Origin: Gammaproteobacteria bacterium UBA2168 | Lineage (GTDB): Bacteria; Pseudomonadota; Gammaproteobacteria; Pseudomonadales; Azotimanducaceae | Length of the DNA stretch: 40,763 nt | Direction: 5' to 3' | Assembly (NCBI GenBank): GCA_002327525.1 | Contig: DCWG01000052.1 | Coordinates: 1 to 40,763 of the forward strand | Shown here: piece after piece, positions 18,204 to 27,152 of the stretch | Position numbering within the stretch: position 1 is the stretch's first letter | Layout of the letters: each line of letters starts with the position of its first letter | Translations under genes and position numbers: made by a program | Notes under the pieces: model-generated | What the model was told of the DNA's origin: nothing | Database searches by the model: none | What the model saw: the letters and a program-made list of their open reading frames with translations, nothing else

Positions 18204-19310
18204 TCACAGACGCATTGGCATGATCACATACAGCGAGTTTTCGCCGCCACCAGCCTCAATCAATGCGCTGTTATTAGCATCAGACACTCCCAGCCGCACT
18301 TCGTCCGTAGTCAATACGCCAAGTACGTCCTGTAGATAGCTGACGTTGAACCCTATCTCCATGGGTTCTCCGTCGTAGGACACGCTCACCACCTCTTCGG
18401 CTTCCTCCTGCTCTGGGTTGTTCGCCTTTATCGTGAGCTTTTCGCCGTCTACGCTCATGCGCACACCCCGGTATTTTTCGTTGGAGAGAATCGCCGTCCT
18501 CTGAAACGCCTGGCGCAGCGTCTCCCGGCCCCCTACTACGGTTCTGGATATGTCCCCGGGAATGACCTTTTCGTAGTCAGGAAACTTGCCGTCTACCAGC
18601 TTAGTAGTGAGCGTGTAACACCCGAGCGTGGCGCGCAGATAATTGTCTCCTACAACCAAAACCACCTCATCCTCTTCGCCATCGAGCAGCCTCGACAGCT
18701 CCAACACGCCCTTTCGCGGTACGATGGACTGCACCAGCTCTACATCATCAACCCCCTGATCCATCGTGCTCATAGCCAGCCGGTGCCCGTCCGTCGCCAC
18801 CGCGCGGACGTGCTGTGAGGTAATTTCCAACAACATCCCGTTCAGAAAGTAACGCACGTCTTGTTGCGCCATCGAAAAACTCACGCGCCTGAGCAAACGC
18901 TTCAGATCCTCTCGCTTGAGCCGAACCTCGGTATCTCCCGGCCCACCGTCCGTCAAGGGAAACTCCGAGGCTGGAATAGTCGCGAGCGTAAAGCGGCTAC
19001 GACCCGACCGAACGATCGCTCGGTCGCCCTCTAGCGCAACGCTAACCTCTGCCCCATCCGGCAGCGAACGCCAAATGTCGGCTAACTTGCGCGCTGGTAT
19101 CGTGGCCTCACCTGCCTGTTGTACCTCCACCGACATGATGTCCGCAATCAGCTCTACCTCCAGGTCCGTTCCCCGAATAGACAATGCACCGGCATCGCTA
19201 GTACCTACAAGCAAGTTGGACAACACGGGTAGCGTCTGTCGACGCTCTACAACGCCGGTCACCAGCTGCAGCGTTTTGAGCAGCGCTTCCCGATTAGTCG
19301 TGAATTTCAT
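18204..19310 (-). CDS. dnaN: DNA polymerase III sliding clamp (beta subunit)
   Basis: Ring-shaped processivity factor; 368 residues, three topologically similar domains of about 120 residues each. The start MKFTTNREALLKTLQLV, the FLNGMLLEI and VRAVATDGHRLA segments and the C-terminal YVIMPMRL, part of the peptide-binding cleft, are typical. It starts at ATG 19310, 21 bases after the dnaA stop, and is followed six bases later by recF, so dnaA-dnaN-recF form one transcription unit. Confidence 0.98.
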   Translation of the reverse strand: MKFTTNREALLKTLQLVTGVVERRQTLPVLSNLLVGTSDAGALSIRGTDLEVELIADIMSVEVQQAGEATIPARKLADIWRSLPDGAEVSVALEGDRAIVRSGRSRFTLATIPASEFPLTDGGPGDTEVRLKREDLKRLLRRVSFSMAQQDVRYFLNGMLLEITSQHVRAVATDGHRLAMSTMDQGVDDVELVQSIVPRKGVLELSRLLDGEEDEVVLVVGDNYLRATLGCYTLTTKLVDGKFPDYEKVIPGDISRTVVGGRETLRQAFQRTAILSNEKYRGVRMSVDGEKLTIKANNPEQEEAEEVVSVSYDGEPMEIGFNVSYLQDVLGVLTTDEVRLGVSDANNSALIEAGGGENSLYVIMPMRL

Positions 19311-19331
19311 TTGGTGAGCCTACATCCGCAC

Positions 19332-20663
19332 TCAAGTCGAGAGGAGACGGTTCAGGTTCCGGTAATCTTCCGATACATCGGCGCTGGATTCGCGCAGTTC
19401 AGTGATTTTGCGGCATGCGTGCAGCACCGTCGTATGATCCCGACCGCCAAAGGCATCCCCTATCTCCGGCAATGAGTGGTTGGTGAGTTCCTTTGAGAGG
19501 TACATTGCCATTTGCCGCGGGCGCGCAATTGTACGATTGCGACGCTTGGAAAGAACATCTGAAATCCTGATTTTGTAGTACTCGGCAACCGTGCGCTGGA
19601 TGTTGTCGATACTGACCTGACGATCCTGTATTGCGAACAGATCGCGCAGCGCACGCTTGACCTGCTCTATGCTGATCTGACAACCCGTGAAGCGTGCATT
19701 CGCGATGACGCGGCGCAGCGCACCTTCGAGCTCCCGTACATTGGAGCGTATTCTTTCGGCTATGAAAAAAGCCACCGCGGAATCGAGATCCACCTGCTCC
19801 GCCTCCGCCTTTTTCATAAGAATCGCCACACGTGTCTCGAGTTCTGGTGCCTCTACCTCCACCGTTAGTCCCCATACGAAGCGAGATTTCAGGCGCTCCT
19901 CCAGGCCCTCTATCTCCCTCGGGTACTTATCGCACGTGAGCACCATCTGGTGGCCGCGTTCCAGTAGTGCGTTGAAAACGTGAAAAAATTCTTCCTGGCT
20001 GCGAATCTTTTTCGCAAAAAACTGGATATCGTCTATCAGTAACGCATCAACGGAGCGGTAGTACTGCATGAAGTCCGACATAGTACCTTGTTGCAACGCC
20101 TTGACCATGTCCTGCACGAAACGTTGCGAATGCAGATACACCACCCTCGCGCTTGGATCATTTTCCTTGATGCGATTACCCACTGCCTGCATCAGGTGCG
20201 TCTTGCCTAGTCCCACACCGCCGTACAACAGTAGCGGGTTGTAGGACTGTCCCGCCTTGTCTGCTACCTGTAACGCCGCCGCCTTGGCCATCTCGTTGGA
20301 TTTACCCTCAACGAAGGTCACGAAGGTGAAATCCAGGTTGAGGTCGTGCGCGTTGCGCCCGCGTTCCTCGCTGCTTCCGTTCGCTCGCAGAGGGCCCACG
20401 GCTGGCGCAGCTGCTTCAGCGGTGCCTATCTCTATGTCGAGCTCCAGCGGACGGGCCGGATCACCGACTTGATCAAGCAGCTCATAGATGCGCTGCATGT
20501 AGGCGATCTGTACCTGGTTTTTCACATATCGGTTGGGTGCGAGCAGCCGGAGCCGGTCTTCTTCGAGTTGCGCGTGCAATGGCCGGATCCATGTCTCAAA
20601 TTGCTGAGAAGACAACTCGTCCTGAAGCCGGTCGAGGCATTTCTGCCAAACAGATCGTCCCAC
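19332..20663 (-). CDS. dnaA: chromosomal replication initiator DnaA
   Basis: Initiator ATPase, 443 residues. Domain I begins [13 protein letters not shown], and a short linker domain II covers about 82-108. The AAA+ core has Walker [10 protein letters not shown] (148-156) and Walker [10 protein letters not shown] (208-216). The C-terminal helix-turn-helix signature [11 protein letters not shown] (406-416) reads DnaA boxes. Translation starts at GTG 20663, which gives the normal start. No clear Shine-Dalgarno is seen; instead a run of eight G (on this strand) lies nine bases upstream. The gene borders the origin region. Confidence 0.98.
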   Translation of the reverse strand: MGRSVWQKCLDRLQDELSSQQFETWIRPLHAQLEEDRLRLLAPNRYVKNQVQIAYMQRIYELLDQVGDPARPLELDIEIGTAEAAAPAVGPLRANGSSEERGRNAHDLNLDFTFVTFVEGKSNEMAKAAALQVADKAGQSYNPLLLYGGVGLGKTHLMQAVGNRIKENDPSARVVYLHSQRFVQDMVKALQQGTMSDFMQYYRSVDALLIDDIQFFAKKIRSQEEFFHVFNALLERGHQMVLTCDKYPREIEGLEERLKSRFVWGLTVEVEAPELETRVAILMKKAEAEQVDLDSAVAFFIAERIRSNVRELEGALRRVIANARFTGCQISIEQVKRALRDLFAIQDRQVSIDNIQRTVAEYYKIRISDVLSKRRNRTIARPRQMAMYLSKELTNHSLPEIGDAFGGRDHTTVLHACRKITELRESSADVSEDYRNLNRLLST

Positions 20664-20671
20664 CTAGTATG

Positions 20672-20679
20672 CCCCCCCC
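20672..20679 (+). repeat. run of eight C in the dnaA leader
   Basis: A homopolymer of eight C (eight G in the dnaA mRNA sense) ends eight bases before the dnaA GTG. It sits where a Shine-Dalgarno sequence would be expected. Such tracts are prone to slippage. Confidence 0.9.
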
Positions 20680-20764
20680 GAAAGAGATTTTTTCTAATGG
20701 GTTTTGGCGGCATTCTACTGACTTCACCTCCGGCTTGGCTATGTCATACAACCGAAAACAAGAC

Positions 20765-20789
20765 GAAATTTCTAATCAATAGAAATTTC
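20765..20789. repeat. pair of GAAATTTC palindromes in the origin region
   Basis: Two identical eight-base palindromes (20765-20772 and 20782-20789) are separated by nine AT-rich bases (TAATCAATA), 17 bases centre to centre, about 100 bases upstream of the dnaA start. The arrangement looks like a dimeric regulator operator or part of the unwinding region. No specific regulator can be named. Confidence 0.8.
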
Positions 20790-20866
20790 AAAAGCTTAAC
20801 AGCCACTAACAAAAGAGCCGACACGTTTCTGAGTAACGCTCGATGTGGGCAACGTCCTGAAGAACC

Positions 20867-20875
20867 TGTGGATAG
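20867..20875 (-). promoter_or_regulatory. DnaA box, one mismatch
   Basis: CTATCCACA on the minus strand, against the consensus TTATCCACA, within the dnaA-rpmH gap. Confidence 0.7.
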
Positions 20876-20946
20876 TTTTTTTTCGGTATTACCCGCTCGG
20901 GCCTTATCCCCCCTTTTCCCGATTCTCTACCGCGCTGATCAACACT

Positions 20947-20955
20947 TTTTACACA
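20947..20955 (+). promoter_or_regulatory. DnaA box, fits TTWTNCACA
   Basis: TTTTACACA on the plus strand matches the relaxed DnaA box consensus at every position. Confidence 0.7.
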
Positions 20956-21040
20956 GATTCGAACCAGGCTTAAGTGCCCGATCCCAAGGGAACTTTCCAG
21001 GTTATCAACGCCTAACCACGCCTCAACAAACAACAACCAC

Positions 21041-21070
21041 AATCTTTTTTCTCTATATATACTTCTTTAG
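21041..21070. other. candidate DNA unwinding element
   Basis: A nearly G-free T/A-rich stretch (T6, TATATATA, CTTCTTTA) at the rpmH side of the origin gap. It is the most easily melted segment of the region. The assignment rests on composition and position only. Confidence 0.45.
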
Positions 21071-21126
21071 TTGAGCACTTTTCGAATGGCCCTACTCCAA
21101 ACATTTTGGCGGAGCCGACGGTGCGT

Positions 21127-21155
21127 TTGACACCCATCGCGTGCGTCCCTAAAAT
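21127..21155 (+). promoter_or_regulatory. sigma-70 promoter for rpmH-rnpA
   Basis: A perfect -35 TTGACA (21127-21132), a 17-base spacer and a -10 TAAAAT (21150-21155), followed by a GC-rich discriminator (CGCGCCCC) typical of growth-rate and stringent control. Transcription would start near 21162, about 45 bases before rpmH. Confidence 0.85.
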
Positions 21156-21207
21156 CGCGCCCCCTTTGGCTCAACCGAGAAACGGCTCAAGCCGCGAGGT
21201 TCTCTAA

Positions 21208-21342
21208 GTGAAAAGAACATTTCAGCCCAGTAATCTGAAGCGCAAACGCACTCATGGTTTTCGGGCGCGCATGGCGACCAAGGGTGGCCGCAAAGTGCTC
21301 AACGCTCGTCGTGCGAAAGGGCGCAAGCGCCTCGCCGTCTAA
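21208..21342 (+). CDS. rpmH: 50S ribosomal protein L34
   Basis: A 44-residue, very basic protein starting at GTG with GAGG nine bases upstream. It begins [18 protein letters not shown], continues [13 protein letters not shown] and ends KGRKRLAV, the full L34 sequence pattern. It binds 23S rRNA in the large subunit. It is the first gene to the right of the origin and is followed after 15 bases by rnpA, the near-universal rpmH-rnpA arrangement. It is driven by the strong promoter at 21127-21155. Confidence 0.98.
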   Translation: MKRTFQPSNLKRKRTHGFRARMATKGGRKVLNARRAKGRKRLAV

Positions 21343-21357
21343 CGCACCTCCTTCCTG

Positions 21358-21753
21358 TTGGGTTACGGCTTTCCACAACACTATCGCCTGAACCATCCTC
21401 GCCAGTTCCAATCCGTACTGCGCGCGCCGCAGCACGTTGTGCATCGGGGAACGTTACGAATTCTCGCGAATACGAATACAATGCACGGCGCCCGGCTAGG
21501 GCTGGTCGTGGCCAAGCGTGATATACGGCGTGCAAACGAACGCAACCAGGTCAAGCGTATCGTGCGAGAAGCCTTCCGCCACAAGCGCGATGAGCTACCG
21601 GCACTAGATGTGATCGTGCTGGTGCGTGGTGCTAACCCCGGACGACGGGCCGCTTGGGGGCTCGCGGCGTTGGTCTGCGAAGCATTCGAAGAGCTGGCGA
21701 TAAGGAGCACCGGTAAGGCGGTGGCGTCGAATAAGAGGAACGAGAGCGTTTGA
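21358..21753 (+). CDS. rnpA: ribonuclease P protein component
   Basis: Basic protein cofactor of the RNase P ribozyme, which matures tRNA 5' ends. The 131-residue product has the RNR signature (VAKRDIRRANERNQVKRIVR, 51-70) and DVIVLVRGAN in the last strand. It starts at TTG 21358 (MGYGFPQHYRLNHPRQF), where the preceding CTCCTTCCTG gives no convincing Shine-Dalgarno; coupling to rpmH may help. The last codons overlap the yidD start (TTGA). The C-terminal 15 residues are variable. Confidence 0.94.
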   Translation: MGYGFPQHYRLNHPRQFQSVLRAPQHVVHRGTLRILANTNTMHGARLGLVVAKRDIRRANERNQVKRIVREAFRHKRDELPALDVIVLVRGANPGRRAAWGLAALVCEAFEELAIRSTGKAVASNKRNESV

Positions 21754-22037
21754 ATTCATCAGAAACACCTGTATACACGCTCTCGTCGTTGGGAGTACAT
21801 CTGAATCGGGGTCTTGCCCGTCTGCTTGTCGCGCTCGTGCGCGCATACCAGCTCACCCTGAGTTCCTTGCTTGGTGGTCAGTGCCGCTTCCATCCAACGT
21901 GCTCGCACTACGCCCTGGACGCGCTGGATCGTCATGGCGGCGTGCGTGGTGGGTGGCTGATCTGCAAGCGGCTGGGAAAATGCCATCCGTTTCATCCCGG
22001 CGGTATCGACGAAGTGCCCGAAACACACCAACACTGA
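21750..22037 (+). CDS. yidD: membrane protein insertion efficiency factor YidD
   Basis: Small membrane-associated protein that assists YidC-dependent insertion. The 95-residue frame has the family core: LVRAYQLTLSSLLGGQCRFHPTCSHYA (29-55; C45, C51), the amphipathic RHGGVRGGWL and C78HPFHPGG. The frame begins at TTG 21750, overlapping rnpA. The first 20 residues are not family-like, so the true start may be a later codon. It lies between rnpA and yidC as in most bacteria, with 14 bases before yidC. Confidence 0.93.
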   Translation: MNSSETPVYTLSSLGVHLNRGLARLLVALVRAYQLTLSSLLGGQCRFHPTCSHYALDALDRHGGVRGGWLICKRLGKCHPFHPGGIDEVPETHQH

Positions 22038-22051
22038 CAGGCCTGACGACC

Positions 22052-23770
22052 ATGTTTTCCGCTGAAGTACAACGCATCATCCTGCTCGTGGCGCTGGCAG
22101 CCACGGGTTATCTGCTCATACTGACGTGGAACGACGACTACATGCAGGCCAGCGCGCCCACTGAACACAGCCAGGCGCCGCAAGTGACGGGGGAGGCGCG
22201 GGACGACGTCCCCGGGGTGGGTGCCACTACAGATACAACCGATCAGATCTCAGACGTGCCGGATGCTTCGCTCATAGGCACTGAAACGGAAACTCCCCAG
22301 CCATCGGGATTGCAGGCGGCGGCGTCCAACAATGATCGCCTCATCGAGGTGCGCACTCCCTCATTGCGGGTCTGGATAGACCAGCTCGGCGGTGACTTCG
22401 TGCGAGTGCAGTTGCCGGGTTATCCGGTGGCCATCGACAGGCCTGACGTACCTTTTCAGCTGCTCGATGTCGGCAATGGATACACATACGTGGGTCAAAG
22501 CGGGCTGATAGGACCGAACGGGCTGGACGGGTCTGGGCAACGGCCGCGTTTTATCAGCACGAGCAAGTACTACGACATCGACGAGGGCGTAAAGTCGGTG
22601 GTGTTGAGCGCAGTGACCGAGGAGGGCGTGACGGTACGCAAGATTTTCGACTTCGCGGCGGACGACTTCCTCGTAAAGGTACGCTACGAAATTGACAATG
22701 CGCGCGCGGAAGCGTTTCAGGCCAGCCTGTTCGCCCAGATCAAGCGGGATGGACGGGAGCCGCCGGGCAGCGAGGGATTCAGCATGGGCCCGCAACCCTA
22801 TCTGGGCGCGGCCCTCACCACCCCGGAGTCGCGTTACGAGAAGCTCGAATTGGATGACCTGGACGAGGGCACCTTCACGACTAATGTCACTGGCGGCTGG
22901 ATGGCGTTTCTGCAGCACTACTTTCTGAGCGCCTGGGTAGCGGAGCCGGAGGAGAACAACCGTTACTATGGGCGGAGGCGTTCCGACGGTACCTACATCG
23001 TAGGATACACCGGTCCGCTCAAGACCGTGGCGGCCGGTGATACCGGGAAATGGCAGGCGCGTTTCTATGCTGGACCGAAAGACCAGAAGCGCCTGGAGCA
23101 GATCGCGCCGAACCTGAATCTGACCGTCGATTACGGGTTTCTGTGGTGGCTCGCGGTACCGCTCTTCACGCTTCTCGATTGGTTCAACTCGGTTGCCGGG
23201 AACTGGGGCGTTGCCATCATCCTGCTCACCATCTTGGTGAAAGGACTGCTCTACCCGCTGTCGGCCAAGAGCTATAAATCCATGGCCAACATGAGGCGAA
23301 TCGCCCCGCAGATGAAGAAACTGCAGGAGCGCCACTCGGACGATCGGCAGAAGCTATCCCAGGAAATGATGGCGCTGTACAAGAAAGAGGGCGCCAGCCC
23401 TCTTGGTGGTTGCTTACCCATGCTGCTGCCGATGCCAATCTTCATCGCCCTGTACTGGGTGCTATATGAGAGCGTGGAACTGCGGCATGCACCTTTCATG
23501 TTGTGGATCGACGATCTGGCCGCCATGGATCCATATTTCGTGCTGCCGTTGCTGATGGGGGCGAGTATGTACGTACAGCAGTTGCTGAGTCCGGCGGTCG
23601 GTGATCCTATGCAGGTGCGTATGATGAAAATGATGCCCGTCATGTTCACGGTGTTGTTCCTGTTCTTTCCTGCCGGTCTGGTCCTTTACTGGCTGGTCAA
23701 CCAGGTGCTCGGACTCGCCCAGCAGTGGTGGGTCATCAAGCAGACCGAGGAGACGACGGCGCAGGCCTGA
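22052..23770 (+). CDS. yidC: membrane protein insertase YidC
   Basis: Inner-membrane insertase/chaperone for Sec-dependent and independent proteins, including the ATP synthase c subunit encoded further right. The 572-residue protein has the gram-negative layout: N-terminal anchor (about 8-24), large periplasmic beta domain (about 100-340), then five C-terminal helices. The hydrophilic-groove basic residue, Arg in E. coli, is Lys here (LVKGLLYPLSAKSYKSM). The GGCLPMLLPMPIFIALYWVL segment is typical. The ATG at 22052 is correct; the frame open to 21881 is an extension overlapping yidD. Confidence 0.97.
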   Translation: MFSAEVQRIILLVALAATGYLLILTWNDDYMQASAPTEHSQAPQVTGEARDDVPGVGATTDTTDQISDVPDASLIGTETETPQPSGLQAAASNNDRLIEVRTPSLRVWIDQLGGDFVRVQLPGYPVAIDRPDVPFQLLDVGNGYTYVGQSGLIGPNGLDGSGQRPRFISTSKYYDIDEGVKSVVLSAVTEEGVTVRKIFDFAADDFLVKVRYEIDNARAEAFQASLFAQIKRDGREPPGSEGFSMGPQPYLGAALTTPESRYEKLELDDLDEGTFTTNVTGGWMAFLQHYFLSAWVAEPEENNRYYGRRRSDGTYIVGYTGPLKTVAAGDTGKWQARFYAGPKDQKRLEQIAPNLNLTVDYGFLWWLAVPLFTLLDWFNSVAGNWGVAIILLTILVKGLLYPLSAKSYKSMANMRRIAPQMKKLQERHSDDRQKLSQEMMALYKKEGASPLGGCLPMLLPMPIFIALYWVLYESVELRHAPFMLWIDDLAAMDPYFVLPLLMGASMYVQQLLSPAVGDPMQVRMMKMMPVMFTVLFLFFPAGLVLYWLVNQVLGLAQQWWVIKQTEETTAQA

Positions 23771-23774
23771 CGTC

Positions 23775-25115
23775 ATGTCGGGCCTCGATGTCGATACCAT
23801 TGCCGCGGTGGCCACGCCGCCCGGAATGGGTGGTGTGAGCATCGTGCGAATCTCGGGGCCGGCGGCGGCGGGCATTGGCCGCCTGCTATGTGGTGCTCCC
23901 CTGAAACCTCGTCTGGCGGCTTACCGCTCGTTTCGTGATGGGGGGGGCGATGTTCTCGACGAAGGCGTGGCGCTATTTTTTCGAGCGCCTCGCTCGTTTA
24001 CCGGCGAGGACGTCCTGGAGCTGCAGGGGCACGGCGGTCCCGTGGTCGTGCAGAGGGTTCTCGAAGCCTGCCTTGACGCCGGTGCGCGCATGGCACGACC
24101 GGGGGAGTTCAGTGAAAGAGCATTTCTGAACGGAAAACTCGATCTGGCCCAGGCGGAGGCGGTGGCGGACCTGATCGGTGCTGCGTCCGTGTCTGCAACG
24201 CGCGCAGCACTACGCTCACTGACCGGTTCCTTTTCACGCCGTGTAGATGATCTGGCGGGTGACATGCTGGGGTTGCGCGTCTTCGTCGAGGCGGTGATCG
24301 ACTTTCCGGAAGAGGAGCTGGATCTTCTGGGTGACGGGAAGGTGAAAGAGCGTATCCGGCAACTGCATGCAGAGCTTGCGACCCTGCTCGCGCAGTGCCG
24401 CGATGGAGCGTTGCTCAACCAGGGTATCCGTGTAGCCATCACGGGCGCGCCCAATGTCGGCAAGTCGAGCTTGTTGAATGTTCTGTCGGGACAAGACGCC
24501 GCGATCGTCACCGACGTTCCGGGCACCACGCGGGATCTACTAAAGGTAGACCTCGTGCTTGAGGGTTTGCCCGTGACCCTGGTGGATACTGCCGGTTTGA
24601 GAGACACGGAGGATCCGGTGGAGGGCGAGGGGGTGCGTCGTGCTCGCGCCGAAGCCGGGCGGGCGGACCTGGTGCTTGTCGTGTGTGATGTCCGGAATAT
24701 GCGTCACGCTTCGTTTGAGACCGAGGCGGCAGGGCAGATACCGACTATCGTGGTCGCGAACAAAGCGGATCTCGGAGATTTCGAGACGGGTCGAATTCAT
24801 GAGTCGGAAACGGCCGTGTGTGTGTCCGCCAAAACGGGTGCCGGTATCGGCGCTCTCATTGAGCGGGTGAAGGCGGTGGTCGGATTCCACGACCAGGAAG
24901 AGGGCTTCACCGCCCGTACCCGGCACGTGCAGGCGTTGCGCGAAGCGCTCTCGGCGCTCGACCACGCGCTGGTGCTTGGTTCGGATGGTTCACCATCGGA
25001 GCTGATCGCCGAGGAGTTGCGCGTCGCGCACGACGCTTTGGGCAGCATTACCGGAACCGTCACGACTGACGATTTGCTGGGAGAGATCTTTTCGACATTC
25101 TGCGTTGGTAAATAG
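23775..25115 (+). CDS. mnmE: tRNA modification GTPase MnmE (TrmE)
   Basis: With MnmG it installs the cmnm5 group on wobble uridine 34 of tRNAs. The 446-residue protein has the folate-binding N domain (DTIAAVATPPGMGGVSIVRISG), a helical domain, and an inserted G domain with G1 GAPNVGKSS from residue 224, PGTTRD, DTAG and NKAD. The C-terminal catalytic FCVGK ends the protein (commonly FCIGK). It begins four bases after yidC. mnmG lies 150 bases downstream with its own likely promoter. Confidence 0.98.
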   Translation: MSGLDVDTIAAVATPPGMGGVSIVRISGPAAAGIGRLLCGAPLKPRLAAYRSFRDGGGDVLDEGVALFFRAPRSFTGEDVLELQGHGGPVVVQRVLEACLDAGARMARPGEFSERAFLNGKLDLAQAEAVADLIGAASVSATRAALRSLTGSFSRRVDDLAGDMLGLRVFVEAVIDFPEEELDLLGDGKVKERIRQLHAELATLLAQCRDGALLNQGIRVAITGAPNVGKSSLLNVLSGQDAAIVTDVPGTTRDLLKVDLVLEGLPVTLVDTAGLRDTEDPVEGEGVRRARAEAGRADLVLVVCDVRNMRHASFETEAAGQIPTIVVANKADLGDFETGRIHESETAVCVSAKTGAGIGALIERVKAVVGFHDQEEGFTARTRHVQALREALSALDHALVLGSDGSPSELIAEELRVAHDALGSITGTVTTDDLLGEIFSTFCVGK

Positions 25116-25223
25116 CGCCCGCGCGCTCATCGATGGATCTTTGCGCAGGGGGGGTGATTCTCCGCACCCGGAAGGCAGAGGGATCTCGGGTGTACGGTTC
25201 GTGAGAAATGTAGTCGTGTTCCT

Positions 25224-25229
25224 TATACT
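25224..25229 (+). promoter_or_regulatory. possible -10 element of an mnmG promoter
   Basis: TATACT, followed by a GC-rich stretch (GCGCGCCCC), lies 36 bases before the mnmG ATG in the 150-base mnmE-mnmG gap. No good -35 is present at normal spacing, so the call is weak. Confidence 0.4.
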
Positions 25230-25265
25230 TGCGCGCCCCAGGAAACCCTGTACCAGAGATCCGAC

Positions 25266-27152
25266 ATGCGTCATCCGCAACATTACGACGTCATAGTCAT
25301 CGGCGGCGGTCACGCAGGTACAGAGGCGGCCCATGCTTCGGCTCGCTTTGGTGCGCGTACGTTGCTGCTCACGCAAAGTGTCGAGACGCTCGGGCAAATG
25401 TCGTGCAATCCGGCCATAGGCGGTATCGGCAAGAGTCATCTGGTGCGCGAGATTGATGCGCTTGGTGGTGTCATGGGAAAGGCGGCCGACCGCGCGGGCA
25501 TACAGTTTCGGGTGCTGAATGCGGCCAAGGGAGCGGCGGTACGCGCCACCCGGGCACAGGTAGATCGGGTACTCTACCGCAACGCCGTGCGTGCGTTCAT
25601 CGAGGCGAAATCCGGTCTCGACGTGTTCCAGCAGTCGGCGGTGGATCTTATCGTGAAGGGTGGCTGTGTGGCCGGAGTAAAGACGCAGGCAGGCATAGAT
25701 TTCTCGGCACCCGCGGTGGTGCTGGCCACCGGCACCTTCCTTGGTGGACGCATCCATATCGGAATGGACAACCAGCCCGGTGGGCGCGCAGGCGATGCGC
25801 AATCCAACGCGTTGGCCGAACGCTTGCGAGCATTGCCTTTCAGCGTCGGCAGGCTCAAGACGGGCACCCCCCCGCGCATCGATGGCAATACAGTCGATTT
25901 CAGTGTGATGGATGTGCAGCCGGGCGACGATCCGTTGCCATCGATGTCGTTTCTTCCAGAACCGCACCCGCGTCAGGTGCCGTGTCACATTACCCATACC
26001 AATGAACGGACACACGCGATCATCGAATCAGGACTTGATCGCAGCCCGCTGTATTCGGGTGCCATCGAGGGTACCGGGCCTCGCTATTGTCCGAGCATCG
26101 AGGACAAGGTGGTGCGTTTCGCGGAGCGAACAGAGCACCAAGTATTCGTGGAACCGGAAGGGCTTGAGACGAGCGAGCTTTATCCCAACGGGATATCGAC
26201 GAGTTTGCCTTTCGACGTGCAGGTTGAGTTGGTGCGCAGCATCAGGGGCTTCGAACGGGCACACATCACCCGACCCGGATACGCGATTGAGTACGATTTT
26301 TTCGATCCGCGGGATCTGCACCACTCCCTCGAGACAAGGACGGTGGGAGGCCTGTTCTTCGCCGGCCAGATCAACGGCACTACGGGCTACGAGGAAGCGG
26401 CAGCCCAGGGATTGCTGGCGGGGCTCAATGCGGCGCGCCTCGTAGGTGGCAGCGAACCATGGTGCCCGGGGCGGGCCGAGGCCTACCTCGGGGTGCTGGT
26501 AGACGATCTCGTCAACCTCGGAGCCAATGAGCCATATCGGATGTTCACCAGCCGGGCGGAATTTCGCCTGCGCCTGCGGGAGGACAATGCGGACGCGCGA
26601 TTGACAGCAAAGGGGCGCGAACTCGGACTCGTGAACGACGCACGCTGGACGCGGTTTGATGCTAAGCGTCTGTTGATTGAGGAAATCAGGGCCCGATTGG
26701 CCGGCGTTCGCCTGCATCCTGACCATGTCGGGGGACGACGCTTCGAGCAAGTGTTCGGGGAGAAATTATCGCGGGATACGACTTTGCTCGAGACTTTGAA
26801 AAGACCGGCTGTCGAAATCGGACGGCTGGTGGAATTCGCGGGATTTCCGTTTACTGTGACGGAGCGCGACGACTATGGCGCGGCGCTGGCCCAGCTCGAA
26901 ACCGATGTCAAATACGAGGGTTACATCAAGCGCCAGGATGAGGAGATCGCGCGCATCAGGCGTCACGAGAACATGGTGCTCTCCAGCGAACTCGACTACC
27001 GGTGCATTGACGGGCTGTCCAGTGAGTTGCGTTTGAAGCTAACCGAAACACAGCCTAAGACGCTGGCACGAGCCGCCCGCATTCCCGGCATGACCCCGGC
27101 GGCGCTGTCGGTGTTGCTGGTGTACTCCCGGAAGCTAGACGCGAGTGGCTGA
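25266..27152 (+). CDS. mnmG: tRNA uridine-5-carboxymethylaminomethyl synthesis enzyme MnmG (GidA)
   Basis: FAD-dependent partner of MnmE in wobble-uridine modification. The 628-residue protein begins with the FAD-binding [10 protein letters not shown] (13-22) and [13 protein letters not shown]. Also present are LKTGTPPRI, the [14 protein letters not shown] region, [18 protein letters not shown] and the C-terminal RLTETQP-type segment ([24 protein letters not shown]). Length and motifs are normal. The last eight bases overlap rsmG, which starts at an internal GTG, the classical gidA-gidB arrangement. Confidence 0.98.
   Translation: MRHPQHYDVIVIGGGHAGTEAAHASARFGARTLLLTQSVETLGQMSCNPAIGGIGKSHLVREIDALGGVMGKAADRAGIQFRVLNAAKGAAVRATRAQVDRVLYRNAVRAFIEAKSGLDVFQQSAVDLIVKGGCVAGVKTQAGIDFSAPAVVLATGTFLGGRIHIGMDNQPGGRAGDAQSNALAERLRALPFSVGRLKTGTPPRIDGNTVDFSVMDVQPGDDPLPSMSFLPEPHPRQVPCHITHTNERTHAIIESGLDRSPLYSGAIEGTGPRYCPSIEDKVVRFAERTEHQVFVEPEGLETSELYPNGISTSLPFDVQVELVRSIRGFERAHITRPGYAIEYDFFDPRDLHHSLETRTVGGLFFAGQINGTTGYEEAAAQGLLAGLNAARLVGGSEPWCPGRAEAYLGVLVDDLVNLGANEPYRMFTSRAEFRLRLREDNADARLTAKGRELGLVNDARWTRFDAKRLLIEEIRARLAGVRLHPDHVGGRRFEQVFGEKLSRDTTLLETLKRPAVEIGRLVEFAGFPFTVTERDDYGAALAQLETDVKYEGYIKRQDEEIARIRRHENMVLSSELDYRCIDGLSSELRLKLTETQPKTLARAARIPGMTPAALSVLLVYSRKLDASG

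Larger units (their letters stand above)
20664..21126. other. probable chromosomal origin (oriC) between dnaA and rpmH
   Basis: This is the AT-rich part of a 544-base gene-free gap between dnaA and rpmH, the usual oriC position in many gammaproteobacteria such as pseudomonads. It contains one perfect relaxed DnaA box and one with a single mismatch, weaker boxes at 20844-20852 (TTGCCCACA on minus) and 21002-21010, paired GAAATTTC palindromes and a T/A-rich tract near 21041-21070. Genes on both sides run away from it. Confidence 0.8.

Noticed and set aside
20705..20751. dnaA promoter using TAGAAT (minus strand, 20712-20717)
   Set aside because: A -10-like hexamer exists, but no -35 at suitable spacing could be matched, so it was not listed.
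21881..22051. Longer YidC starting within yidD
   Set aside because: The added residues are yidD read in another frame, and the ATG at 22052 gives the conserved N terminus.
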